From Planctomycetota bacterium (lineage in GTDB: Bacteria; Planctomycetota; J058; JAJDCQ01), in the NCBI GenBank assembly GCA_029260755.1, contig JAJDCQ010000070.1:1-64000 (forward strand): a stretch of 64,000 bases of DNA. The letters run 5' to 3'. The stretch's first letter is position 1. Each line of letters starts with the position of its first letter. The position numbers were made by a program, and so were the translations under genes. Under the pieces are notes generated by a model. That model was not told the DNA's origin. It made no database searches and worked only from the letters and a program-made list of their open reading frames with translations. Below, piece after piece: positions 15,650 to 23,772 of the stretch.

Positions 15650-18349
15650 TCAGTCGTCGGCGGCGGCGGCGGCCGCCGCGGCGTGCTTCTCGCGGTGTGT
15701 CGCGCGGGTCTCGTCCACCTTCTGGCGCTTCCCCTCGTCCAGCGCGAGGCCGCGGTCGAGGAGCTCGTCGACCGTCAGCGGGCCGGTCGTGCAGCACGCG
15801 GGTGGGCCGCGCTCGTTCATCACCTCGGCGGCGTCCCGGAAGAGCCAGGCGACCTCGCGGGTGCGCATGAGGCCGGTCGTCGGGATGCCGCTCGCGATGC
15901 CGATCTCCTGGAGACGGGGACGCGCCGCCCGGTCGACCCGATCGGTCTCGAGGATCAGCTCGACGTAGCGGCGCGGGTCGAACTCGCCGGGCAGCTTCTT
16001 CCCGACGTAGCGGTAGCGGTTGGCGAGGTGGTCCGTGATCACCGGCCACCGCTGGCTGTCCGGGAGGACGCGCTCGAGCTCGAAGGCGCGCTCGAGCTGC
16101 CGGAGCGCGTCGACGTCGCGTTCGCTGTGCTCGAGGGCGATCGCGGCGACGAGATGGGCCCAGGGGCGGTCGGGCGCGATCGTCAGCGCCTCCGCGGTCC
16201 AGCGACCCGCGCGCTCGCGCCAGGCCGGGTCGGGCGGGGGGGGAGGGTCCGTCGCCCCGTTCTCGAGGGCGCCGCGGCGGGCGTCCTCGGCGAGGGCGGC
16301 CGTCCGCGCCGCGAGGGCGGCGAGGGTGAGCAGCACCGCCGGGTTCCGCCGGGTGGGCGACCTGGTCATCTCGGTCGTTCCGCGCTCGAGGATCCAGTCG
16401 ATGCCGAGGCTGTCGCACAGGTTGTCCATCGTGAGGCCCCCGTAGAGGGGCGAGTCCGCGAGCGTGGCGAAGTAGGCCGCGAGGAGGAGGACCCGCTCGG
16501 GGTCGATCTCGCGCGTCGTCGCCGAGGAGATGAGGCCCCAGCCGCCGCTCGCCTCGATCGCCTTGGTCTGGAGGCGGGCGAGGAGCGCCCCCGTGATCGG
16601 CGTCGCCTGATCCTCCACCCGGACGAGCAGGTCGATCGGCGGGAGCAGGTCGGGCGTCGGCGCGTCCGACTCGACCAGCTCGACGATCCGGATCCACACG
16701 TGGCGGCGAAACGCGTCGGGCCAGCGGCTCGACTGTGCCGCGACCCCGTGCTGGAGCGCCTCCTGGAAGGCGGCGAGCGCCGGGTCGAACCCGCCCTCCC
16801 CCGTCGCCAGCAGGCGCAGGCCGCGCGCCTCGAGGAGTCGGCCCCGGGTCGCGTCATCGAGCCCGGGCGCTCGGGCGAGCGCCTGGAACGCCGGCGCGTC
16901 GAGCGGCACCTCGCGGGCCGCGTCCTCGTCAGTCGCCATCCATCGCGCGATGTCGGCGGCGATGAGCGGCTCCGCCGCGACCGTCGGCGTCGCTCCGTGG
17001 AGGATGATGTGGACGGCGCGGCGCTTCCGAGCCGTGTGGAGGACGCGCTGGCAGCGCCGCACCGCGGAGACGTCGAGCTCACCCTCGGCGCGTAGCAGGG
17101 TCGCGAGCTCCCGGGCGAAGACCGCGCCCTCGTCCGTCTCTCCGTCGCCCGACCCGGCGAGGCGGTCGAGGAGCTGCGCGGTCCGGACGCGTCGCTCGAG
17201 CGCCGGGGAGGCGGCGACCCGCGGATCGCCGACGAGGCGGCCGAGGGCCTCCCGCTCGGCCGGGGAGAGTCGACGGCGCGAGTCGTACGACGCCTCGATG
17301 TCGGTGATCGTTCGTTCGGGCGGGAGGTCGCCGGGGCGCTGCGAGCTCGCGACGAGGGCCATCGCGCTGATCAGGAGGGCGCCGGCGACGGCCGCGAGGG
17401 CGAGCCGGCGCGCCGGCGAGCCCGGCATCCATCGGCGGATCGCGCGCCGAACGACGCCGGGGACCGACGTTCGAATCGGCTCGCCGCGTTGCCAGCGGGC
17501 GAGGTCGTCGGCGAGCTCGCCGGCGCTGGCGAAGCGGTCGCCGGGCGCCTTGGCGAGGGCGCGGAGGGCGATCGCGCCGAGCTCGGGAGGGACGGAGGGG
17601 GTGATGGATGAGGGCGGCGGCGGCTCCTCCCGGACGACCGCGGCGAGGATCGCGATTCCGGGGCGTCCTTCGAAGGGTGCCTTCCCGGTGAGGCTGGCGT
17701 AGAGGATGCCGCCGAGGCCGTAGACGTCGGTCCACGGGCCGATCCGCTCGCGGCGACCGCTCTCGGCCGAGGCCTCGAGCTGCTCGGGCGCCATGTAGAG
17801 GGGCGAGCCGACCATCGCGCCGGTCCTGGTGAGCCGCTCGCCGAACGCATCGAACGCGAGGCCGAAGTCGAGGACACGCGGCTGGCCGTCGGGCGTGACG
17901 ATCACGTTGTCGGGCTTGAGGTCGCGGTGGATGATCTCCTGGACGTGGACGTGCTCGATCGCGCGCGCGGTCGCCTCGACGATGCGGGCGCCCGCCTTCG
18001 GCGGGAGAGGGCCCCGCTCGAGCCATCGCGAGAGCGGCTCGCCCTCGACCAGCTCCATCGCGCACCACGGGTAGCCGCGCTCGAGGCCGGTGCCGAAGAC
18101 GCGGACGATCCCCGGATGGTCGTCGACCCGGGCGAGCGCCTCGACCTCGCGCTGGAACCGGGCGATCGCCCGGTCGCCGGTGTCGAGGAACCGCTGGGCG
18201 AGGACCAGCTTGAGGGCGTGGACCGCGCCCGACTGGGCGTGGCGGGCGCGGTAGACCGCACCCATGCCGCCGCGGCCGAGGATCTCCTCGACGACGTAGG
18301 GGCCGACGCGTGCGCCTGGGCGCAGCAGCCTCGCATCAGGAATGCTCAT
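15650..18349 (-). CDS. Transmembrane Ser/Thr protein kinase (PknB type)
   Basis: An 899-residue kinase. The catalytic domain runs from about residue 16 to 285 with GRGGMGAVY, Lys47, HRDLKPDN (141-148), DFG (161-163) and MAPEQ. One membrane helix (about 315-335) is followed by roughly 560 residues of helical, TPR-like outer domain without WD40 repeats. All catalytic residues are present, so it should be active. The ATG at 18349 (MSIPDARLL) is chosen over a TTG at 18388. It heads an operon with the TPR lipoprotein and is divergent from an EamA transporter. Substrates are unknown. Confidence 0.93.
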   Translation of the reverse strand: MSIPDARLLRPGARVGPYVVEEILGRGGMGAVYRARHAQSGAVHALKLVLAQRFLDTGDRAIARFQREVEALARVDDHPGIVRVFGTGLERGYPWCAMELVEGEPLSRWLERGPLPPKAGARIVEATARAIEHVHVQEIIHRDLKPDNVIVTPDGQPRVLDFGLAFDAFGERLTRTGAMVGSPLYMAPEQLEASAESGRRERIGPWTDVYGLGGILYASLTGKAPFEGRPGIAILAAVVREEPPPPSSITPSVPPELGAIALRALAKAPGDRFASAGELADDLARWQRGEPIRTSVPGVVRRAIRRWMPGSPARRLALAAVAGALLISAMALVASSQRPGDLPPERTITDIEASYDSRRRLSPAEREALGRLVGDPRVAASPALERRVRTAQLLDRLAGSGDGETDEGAVFARELATLLRAEGELDVSAVRRCQRVLHTARKRRAVHIILHGATPTVAAEPLIAADIARWMATDEDAAREVPLDAPAFQALARAPGLDDATRGRLLEARGLRLLATGEGGFDPALAAFQEALQHGVAAQSSRWPDAFRRHVWIRIVELVESDAPTPDLLPPIDLLVRVEDQATPITGALLARLQTKAIEASGGWGLISSATTREIDPERVLLLAAYFATLADSPLYGGLTMDNLCDSLGIDWILERGTTEMTRSPTRRNPAVLLTLAALAARTAALAEDARRGALENGATDPPPPPDPAWRERAGRWTAEALTIAPDRPWAHLVAAIALEHSERDVDALRQLERAFELERVLPDSQRWPVITDHLANRYRYVGKKLPGEFDPRRYVELILETDRVDRAARPRLQEIGIASGIPTTGLMRTREVAWLFRDAAEVMNERGPPACCTTGPLTVDELLDRGLALDEGKRQKVDETRATHREKHAAAAAAAADD

Positions 18350-18403
18350 GGGCGTCGCGAGGATGGCGGTCGGGGCCGGCTCGATCAATGGGCGCCCCGG
18401 GCG

Positions 18404-18409
18404 TAGGCT
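18404..18409 (+). promoter_or_regulatory. TAGGCT -10 box of the EamA gene
   Basis: A TANNNT box 26 bp before the GTG at 18436, leaving a short leader with GGAGA as ribosome site. The same hexamer precedes the monooxygenase gene at 36598-36603. Confidence 0.4.
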
Positions 18410-18435
18410 GCGGCTTCCCCCGGAGACAGCGCGAG

Positions 18436-19398
18436 GTGACGGAAGCCGGTCCCGAGCAGCGACCCTGGGCCGGCGGTCTCCTCGCCGTCACGGCCGTCCT
18501 CTTCTGGGGGACGCTACCGCTCGCCCTCAAGGTCGTCCTCGTCGACCTCGACCCCGAGACGATCACCTGGTGTCGCTTCGCCCTCTCGGCCGTCGTCACC
18601 CTCGCGGTCCTCGGCGCGCGCCGGCAGCTCCCGCCGGTGCGGGCGCTCGGGGTGCGGGCCTGGGCGCTCCTCGGCGTCGCGACCGTCTTCCTCGCGGCGA
18701 ACTACCTGAGCTACCTCCACGGCCTGCACCGGACGACGCCGGCGAACGCGACCGTCCTGGTGCAGCTCGCCCCGCTCCTCCTCGGGGTCGGGGGGCTCGT
18801 CTTCTTCGGCGAGCGGTTCACGCCGCGGCAGTGGGTGGGCGTGGTCGTCCTGATCGCCGGGCTGGCGATGTTCTTCTCGAGCGAGCTCGCCGCGCTCGTC
18901 ACCGACGCCGGTCACTACCTCACGGGATCGCTCCTGATCGTGCTGGCCGCGGTCGTGTGGGCCGTCTACGGGATCGCGCAGAAGGCGCTCCAGGGGACGC
19001 TCTCGAGCCAGCAGGTGCTGCTCGTCGTGTACCTCGGCTGCGCCGTGATCTTCGCGCCGCTGGCCGACCCCTCGGCGATCGCGGCGCTCGACGGGGTCGG
19101 CGTCGCCTGCCTCATCTACTGCGGCTTCAACACGGTCCTGGCCTACGGCGCGTTCGGCGAGGCGCTCGCCCGGTGGGACGCGTCGCGGGTGAGCGCGGTC
19201 CTCTCGACGACGCCGCTCGCGACCCTCGCGCTCGCCTGGATCGCGTCGTCGCTCTGGACGGTGCCGTTCGAGCGCGGGACGGCGACGCCGATCAGCCTGG
19301 TCGGCGCGTTCGTCGTGGTGGCCGGCTCGCTCCTCACCGCGCTCGGGAGTCGTCCGAAGGAGCCGGCCACCCGATCAGCAGCCGGTTCTGGGGAGTGA
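18436..19398 (+). CDS. EamA/DMT-family transporter
   Basis: A 320-residue inner-membrane protein with ten predicted helices in two EamA repeats; LLAVTAVLFWGTLPLALKVV is the first helix and ends in the usual WG motif. It probably exports a small metabolite; the substrate cannot be told. The GTG at 18436 lies just before the first helix and follows ggagacagcgcgag. The 3' end overlaps the convergent methyltransferase gene by 65 bp, so the two last helices' flank and tail are read on both strands. Confidence 0.9.
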   Translation: MTEAGPEQRPWAGGLLAVTAVLFWGTLPLALKVVLVDLDPETITWCRFALSAVVTLAVLGARRQLPPVRALGVRAWALLGVATVFLAANYLSYLHGLHRTTPANATVLVQLAPLLLGVGGLVFFGERFTPRQWVGVVVLIAGLAMFFSSELAALVTDAGHYLTGSLLIVLAAVVWAVYGIAQKALQGTLSSQQVLLVVYLGCAVIFAPLADPSAIAALDGVGVACLIYCGFNTVLAYGAFGEALARWDASRVSAVLSTTPLATLALAWIASSLWTVPFERGTATPISLVGAFVVVAGSLLTALGSRPKEPATRSAAGSGE

Positions 19399-20020
19399 TC
19401 GTGTCCGGGATCGTCTGGGTCCGGATCACGTAGCCCGCCGCGCGCAGGCGCAGGGCGCGGGTGGCGTCGATCGCGAGCGGCCCGGGCAGCCACCCCTCGA
19501 GCTGGCCGGTGTCGCCGATCTTCAGGCTGTGGCAGCACGGAAGGACGGCGACCCGCGCCCGCGCCTCGATCGCCCGATCGAGCACCCGGTCGGTCAGCCG
19601 ACCGCAGGCGTGGACCGAGAGGACGCTCGCGTCGGCGCCGATCTCGGGCTCGTCGATGTCCGCCTCGACGTAGCGGACCTGATCGGCGAGGCGCGGCCAC
19701 GCCTCGGCGAGCGCGCCCCAGAGGCGACCGACGTTCGCGGGGCGCCGCCGATCGACGCAGATCGCCCCGGGCGCGCTCGGGTCGAGCAGGAGCATGATGT
19801 GCGCGAGCAGCCCATGGCCGGCCGCGAGCTCGACGATCGGACCGCCTCGAAAGCGGCGGCGGACTCGCTTGGCGACCGCCCACGCCTCGAAGAGCTCCTT
19901 CCGGGGGAGGCACCCCGCGCCCGAGAGGACGCGTCCGAGCGAGTCGAAGAGGGTGTCCCCGCGGAACGCCTCGGCGGTGTGCTCGGTCAGGCGACCGCGG
20001 GATGATGGCTTGAGGGGCAT
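19334..20020 (-). CDS. Class I SAM-dependent methyltransferase-like protein
   Basis: A 228-residue protein with a Rossmann motif (GGPIVELAAGHGLLAHIMLL, about residues 59-78) and a late motif VAVLPCCHS. The pattern of ELAAGHG plus SVHACGRLTD plus PCCHS is shared with METTL25/TRM13-like methyltransferases, from which I infer a nucleic-acid or protein target. It starts 10 bp after a WD40 kinase gene and ends that operon. The overlap of 65 bp with the transporter is unusual but both frames look coding. Confidence 0.75.
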   Translation of the reverse strand: MPLKPSSRGRLTEHTAEAFRGDTLFDSLGRVLSGAGCLPRKELFEAWAVAKRVRRRFRGGPIVELAAGHGLLAHIMLLLDPSAPGAICVDRRRPANVGRLWGALAEAWPRLADQVRYVEADIDEPEIGADASVLSVHACGRLTDRVLDRAIEARARVAVLPCCHSLKIGDTGQLEGWLPGPLAIDATRALRLRAAGYVIRTQTIPDTITPQNRLLIGWPAPSDDSRAR

Positions 20021-20030
20021 GGGGGCGGTC

Positions 20031-23000
20031 TCAGCGCGGGTCGAGGCGGTGGATCACGCCCCGCTCGGTTCCGATGTAGATCGACTCGCCGTGGGTGGCG
20101 ATGGTGGTCGGGGCGTCGCCGAACGGGGTGAGGTCGATCTCGTCGACGACGCGTCCGTCGTCGGCGCGGATGACCACGACGACCCCGTCTTGGCGTCCGA
20201 TCACGATCCGGTCTGGCGGGAGGACGGCGAAGCCGTGGGGCCGTCCCCGGTAGACGATCTTCGAGGTGGCTCGCTCGAGATCCCATACGACGGTGCGATC
20301 GCGGCTCGTGGACACCACCCGCGCGTCGTCCAGGGCGGCGACGTGGCCGATCTGATCGGTGTGACCTTCGCGCCGCTCGTTCGGCCGGCCGTCGAGCGCC
20401 CAGATCCGCAGAGTCTGATCCCGGCCTCCCGACAGGACGCGGTCGTCTGGCGTCATCGCCACGGCGTAGACGTGGTTCTGATGGAGCCCGACGACGGTCG
20501 CGGCGGCCCCGACCTTCCTCCCCTTCTCCGCCCGTTGCATCGCCTCGAGGTCGATCAGGCGGACCTGCCCGGAGAGCTCGGCGACGACGACGTGGCGTTC
20601 GTCGACGAAGGCCACGCGGTTGAGGGGCGCGCCGAGGTCGACCTGATCGATGAACGTCCGTCGCTCGAGGTTCCAGTACTTGAGCTTCTGATCGAAGCTC
20701 ACCGAGACGGCCCGGTCGCTCGAGGGGGAGATCGCGAGGCCGGGGACGATCCCCGCGTGTCCGACGACCCGGAGGGGCCGCGCGTCGGCGCCCGTGAGGC
20801 TCCAGAGGATCAGCGCGCCGTCTCCCGATGCCGACAGGGCGTGCGCGCCGTCGGGCGAGATGGCGAGGGCCCCGACCGAGAGACCGTGGCCGTACGATTT
20901 CCGGATTTCCTCGCCGCTCTCGACGTCGAAGACGCGGGCGATCCCGTCGGGCCCGGCCGAGGCGGCGCGCGATCCGTCGCGGGTGACGGCGACGGAGAGG
21001 ACCGGCTTTCCGGGATGGGCGGTGAAGCTCCGGGCGGGCTCCTCGCCGGGACCGTCCGGGAAGACGAACATCTCACCGTCGTTCCGCCCGGTGACGATCG
21101 TCCCGTTCGCCGCGATGGCGATGGCGCGCACGGCCGGCGACGGGGGAGGACGCGGTGGCGGCGGCGAACCCGGCGGGGGCTCGGGCGGGTCCCAGGGGTG
21201 GGCGTGGCGGGCGTCGATCTCGAGGCTGCCCGGATCGACCCGCCAGAGCAGCCCTTGCCGGATGACCGCGGCGAGGGTCGGTGGGTCGGCCCGGATCGTG
21301 GCCGCGGTGACCCGGACGGGGCGACCGCGCCGGGACACGAGCTGCTCGGAGTGAGTGGGCGCGCCCGTCTGGAGATCCAGGACGTGGATCCGGCCGGCGG
21401 CGATGGCGAAGACGCCGCCGAGGACTCCGACCTCGAGGATCGCTCCGTCGTCGAGTCCGATCGGCGAGGCCCACTCCTCCCGAAGGTCGGCGCGACCGAT
21501 GGTCCACAGCCGGACCGTGCCGCCGTCGTCCGCCGAGACGGCGAGGTCGCCGCTCGTCGCGACGGCTCCGATCCGTCGGGTGTGGGCGCCGCTCCTCGCG
21601 AGGCGGTCGCCGTTGGCTCCGTCCCAGAGCTCCAGGGTGCCGTCGCGTCGTCCGGTCAGGAGCCGGCCGTCGTCGAGCGTGACCAGCGCGCTGAAGAAGC
21701 GCGAGAGGGTGCGCGTGCGAGCGATCGGGGTGGGCGCCTGGGGGTCGGCTCCGCGCGCCGGCACCTCCCAGACATAGGCGGCGCTCTCGCTCGCCGCGAC
21801 GACGTGCCTTCCATCGGGCGTGACGTCGAAGGCGTGGAGGAAGTCCCCCTCGCCGCGGAAGGTGGCGACGGGGTCGCCCGTCGCCCGATCGCGGAGCCGG
21901 ACGACGGGGCCGCCTCCAGGGACGTACTCGTTCGCGAGGACGCGGCGTCCGTCGCCCGTCAGCGCGACGTCGAAGCCGAAGCTCGGGCGAGTGGGGATCC
22001 GGCGGAGAGCGTCGCTCGGGTCGCACGCGGCGGCGTCCGTGAGCGACCAGCCTCGCAGGTCGAGGTTCTCGCTGGCCGACGCCGCCTCGGGCGGGTCGGC
22101 GGCGACGTGGACGATGTCGAGGAGCGGCGCCGCGTGCTCGGGCCCTCGAGCGATCGGAGCCTCCGGCGCCGTGTCCGCCAGCGACCAGAGGAGGACCTCG
22201 CGGTCGCGACCGGCCGACAGGAACGTCGCTCCGTCGGGCGAGATCGAGAGGCCGGTGATCTCCCCCGCGTGCGCCTCGTCGCGCCGCCAGACACGCTCGA
22301 GTCGATCGCCGTCGGCGGCCCAGAGAATGATCGTCCGATCGTGGCTCCCGCTCAGGACTCGCCGTCCGTCGCTCGAGATGGTGAGCGCCGTGACGGGGGT
22401 GTCGTGCGCGCGGACCACGGCGCCCGGCTCGGATCCAGGAGACCACGGGCGCAGGCTCCCATCCTCGAACCCGAGGATCGCCTGCCGCCCCCCGTCCGCG
22501 AGCGTGACGGCGACGAGCTTGCTCGCTCCCCCGTCGATCTCGAGGAGCGGCTCGGCGGTCACGATGTCCCAGATCCGGATCGCGTCGTCCCCGCCGGCCG
22601 TGATGAGGCGGTTGCGGTCTCCGGGTGGGAAGGCGACGACGTTGATGGCGGCGCGATGCCGAAACGCGTGGCGGCCGAGCGTCCTTCGAAGGATGTAGCC
22701 GGAGGACTCGACCACGACGACCTCGGGCCGGGAGGTCGTCGTCGACGGGAGCGGGTCGCGGCTGATCGCCCAGGCGACCGTCGCGATCGCGAGGGCGACG
22801 ACGAGGAGACCGACCGCCGCGAGGACGCGGCGCCGGGGGAGGCGCCGTCTCGTCCGTTCGAGCAGCCCCACCTTCCGGGCGAGGACCGGCTCGCCGCGGA
22901 GCCAGCGCTCGAGGTCGTCGGCGAGGGCGGCGGCCGATGGATAGCGGGCGGCCGGGTTCTTCGCGAGAGCGCGGAGGCAGACCGTCTCGAGGTCGGTCGG

Positions 23001-23756
23001 GACCGGCTCGCCTCGCGAGGAGCTGGGCGAGGACGCATCGGTCGAGATGACGTCGATCATGATCGACTGGTCATCGCCGGTGAACGGCGGCCGGCCGGCG
23101 AGGAGGTGGTAGAGGATCGCGCCGAGGCCGTAGACGTCGGTGAGGGCGGTGACCGCGTTCGGGCCGCCCCCCTCGCTCGGCGGCAGGATCTGCTCGGGCG
23201 CCATGTAGGCCGGTGTGCCGAGCACCTCGCCGGTGAGCGTGAGGCGCTTGCTCGCGAAGACGTCGTGGGCGAGGCCGAAGTCGACGACCCGGGCGGAGCC
23301 GTCGCCGGCGTCGATCATCACGTTCTGCGGCTTGAGGTCGCGGTGGATCACGCCCTTTCGGTGGGCGTGGGCGACGGCGCGGGCGGCGTCGGCGACGATC
23401 CGGGCGGCGCGCTTCGAGGGAAGGGGCCCCCCGACGAGCTCCTCGTCGAGGGCTCGGCCGGAGACGAGGTCCATGGCGCACCAGGGCAGGCCGGCGTCCA
23501 CCTCGCCGGTGTGGACGCGGACGATGCCCGGATGCGCGTCGATCCGGGCGAGCACCTCGACCTCGCGGCGGAAGCGCTCGAAGGCGAACTCGGCATCGTC
23601 GTCGACCAGGTCGGTCCGGATGACCTTGAGCGCGTGGACGACGCCGGTCTCGGTGTGGCGCGCCCGGTAGACGGCGCCCATGCCGCCCCGCCCGAGGACG
23701 CTCTCGATCCGGTAGGGACCGACGAGGTCGCCGAGCTCGGGGAGGCGGGCGGTCAT
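20031..23756 (-). CDS. Transmembrane Ser/Thr kinase with C-terminal WD40 propellers
   Basis: A 1241-residue protein. The kinase domain (about 14-290) has GRGGMGAVY, Lys44, HRDLKPQN with Asp140, DFG 159-161 and the TGEVLGTPAYMAPEQ activation segment. A membrane helix at about 310-331 is followed by some 14 WD40-like repeats (IRIWD, IILWA, VLLWS, LELWD, VRLWT, LRIWA), enough for two seven-bladed propellers outside the inner membrane. A Pro/Gly-rich break (PPEPPPGSPPPPRPPP) divides them. It starts 16 bp after the preceding kinase stop, so two kinases share one transcript. The propellers probably bind a protein or polymer signal; this is inference. Confidence 0.94.
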   Translation of the reverse strand: MTARLPELGDLVGPYRIESVLGRGGMGAVYRARHTETGVVHALKVIRTDLVDDDAEFAFERFRREVEVLARIDAHPGIVRVHTGEVDAGLPWCAMDLVSGRALDEELVGGPLPSKRAARIVADAARAVAHAHRKGVIHRDLKPQNVMIDAGDGSARVVDFGLAHDVFASKRLTLTGEVLGTPAYMAPEQILPPSEGGGPNAVTALTDVYGLGAILYHLLAGRPPFTGDDQSIMIDVISTDASSPSSSRGEPVPTDLETVCLRALAKNPAARYPSAAALADDLERWLRGEPVLARKVGLLERTRRRLPRRRVLAAVGLLVVALAIATVAWAISRDPLPSTTTSRPEVVVVESSGYILRRTLGRHAFRHRAAINVVAFPPGDRNRLITAGGDDAIRIWDIVTAEPLLEIDGGASKLVAVTLADGGRQAILGFEDGSLRPWSPGSEPGAVVRAHDTPVTALTISSDGRRVLSGSHDRTIILWAADGDRLERVWRRDEAHAGEITGLSISPDGATFLSAGRDREVLLWSLADTAPEAPIARGPEHAAPLLDIVHVAADPPEAASASENLDLRGWSLTDAAACDPSDALRRIPTRPSFGFDVALTGDGRRVLANEYVPGGGPVVRLRDRATGDPVATFRGEGDFLHAFDVTPDGRHVVAASESAAYVWEVPARGADPQAPTPIARTRTLSRFFSALVTLDDGRLLTGRRDGTLELWDGANGDRLARSGAHTRRIGAVATSGDLAVSADDGGTVRLWTIGRADLREEWASPIGLDDGAILEVGVLGGVFAIAAGRIHVLDLQTGAPTHSEQLVSRRGRPVRVTAATIRADPPTLAAVIRQGLLWRVDPGSLEIDARHAHPWDPPEPPPGSPPPPRPPPSPAVRAIAIAANGTIVTGRNDGEMFVFPDGPGEEPARSFTAHPGKPVLSVAVTRDGSRAASAGPDGIARVFDVESGEEIRKSYGHGLSVGALAISPDGAHALSASGDGALILWSLTGADARPLRVVGHAGIVPGLAISPSSDRAVSVSFDQKLKYWNLERRTFIDQVDLGAPLNRVAFVDERHVVVAELSGQVRLIDLEAMQRAEKGRKVGAAATVVGLHQNHVYAVAMTPDDRVLSGGRDQTLRIWALDGRPNERREGHTDQIGHVAALDDARVVSTSRDRTVVWDLERATSKIVYRGRPHGFAVLPPDRIVIGRQDGVVVVIRADDGRVVDEIDLTPFGDAPTTIATHGESIYIGTERGVIHRLDPR

Positions 23757-23772
23757 CGGCGGACCGCGCTCC

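Noticed and set aside
15025..15870. Plus-strand open frame starting MGTADYADYAECEL
   Set aside because: It starts inside the palindromic repeat and then runs antisense to the lipoprotein and kinase genes.
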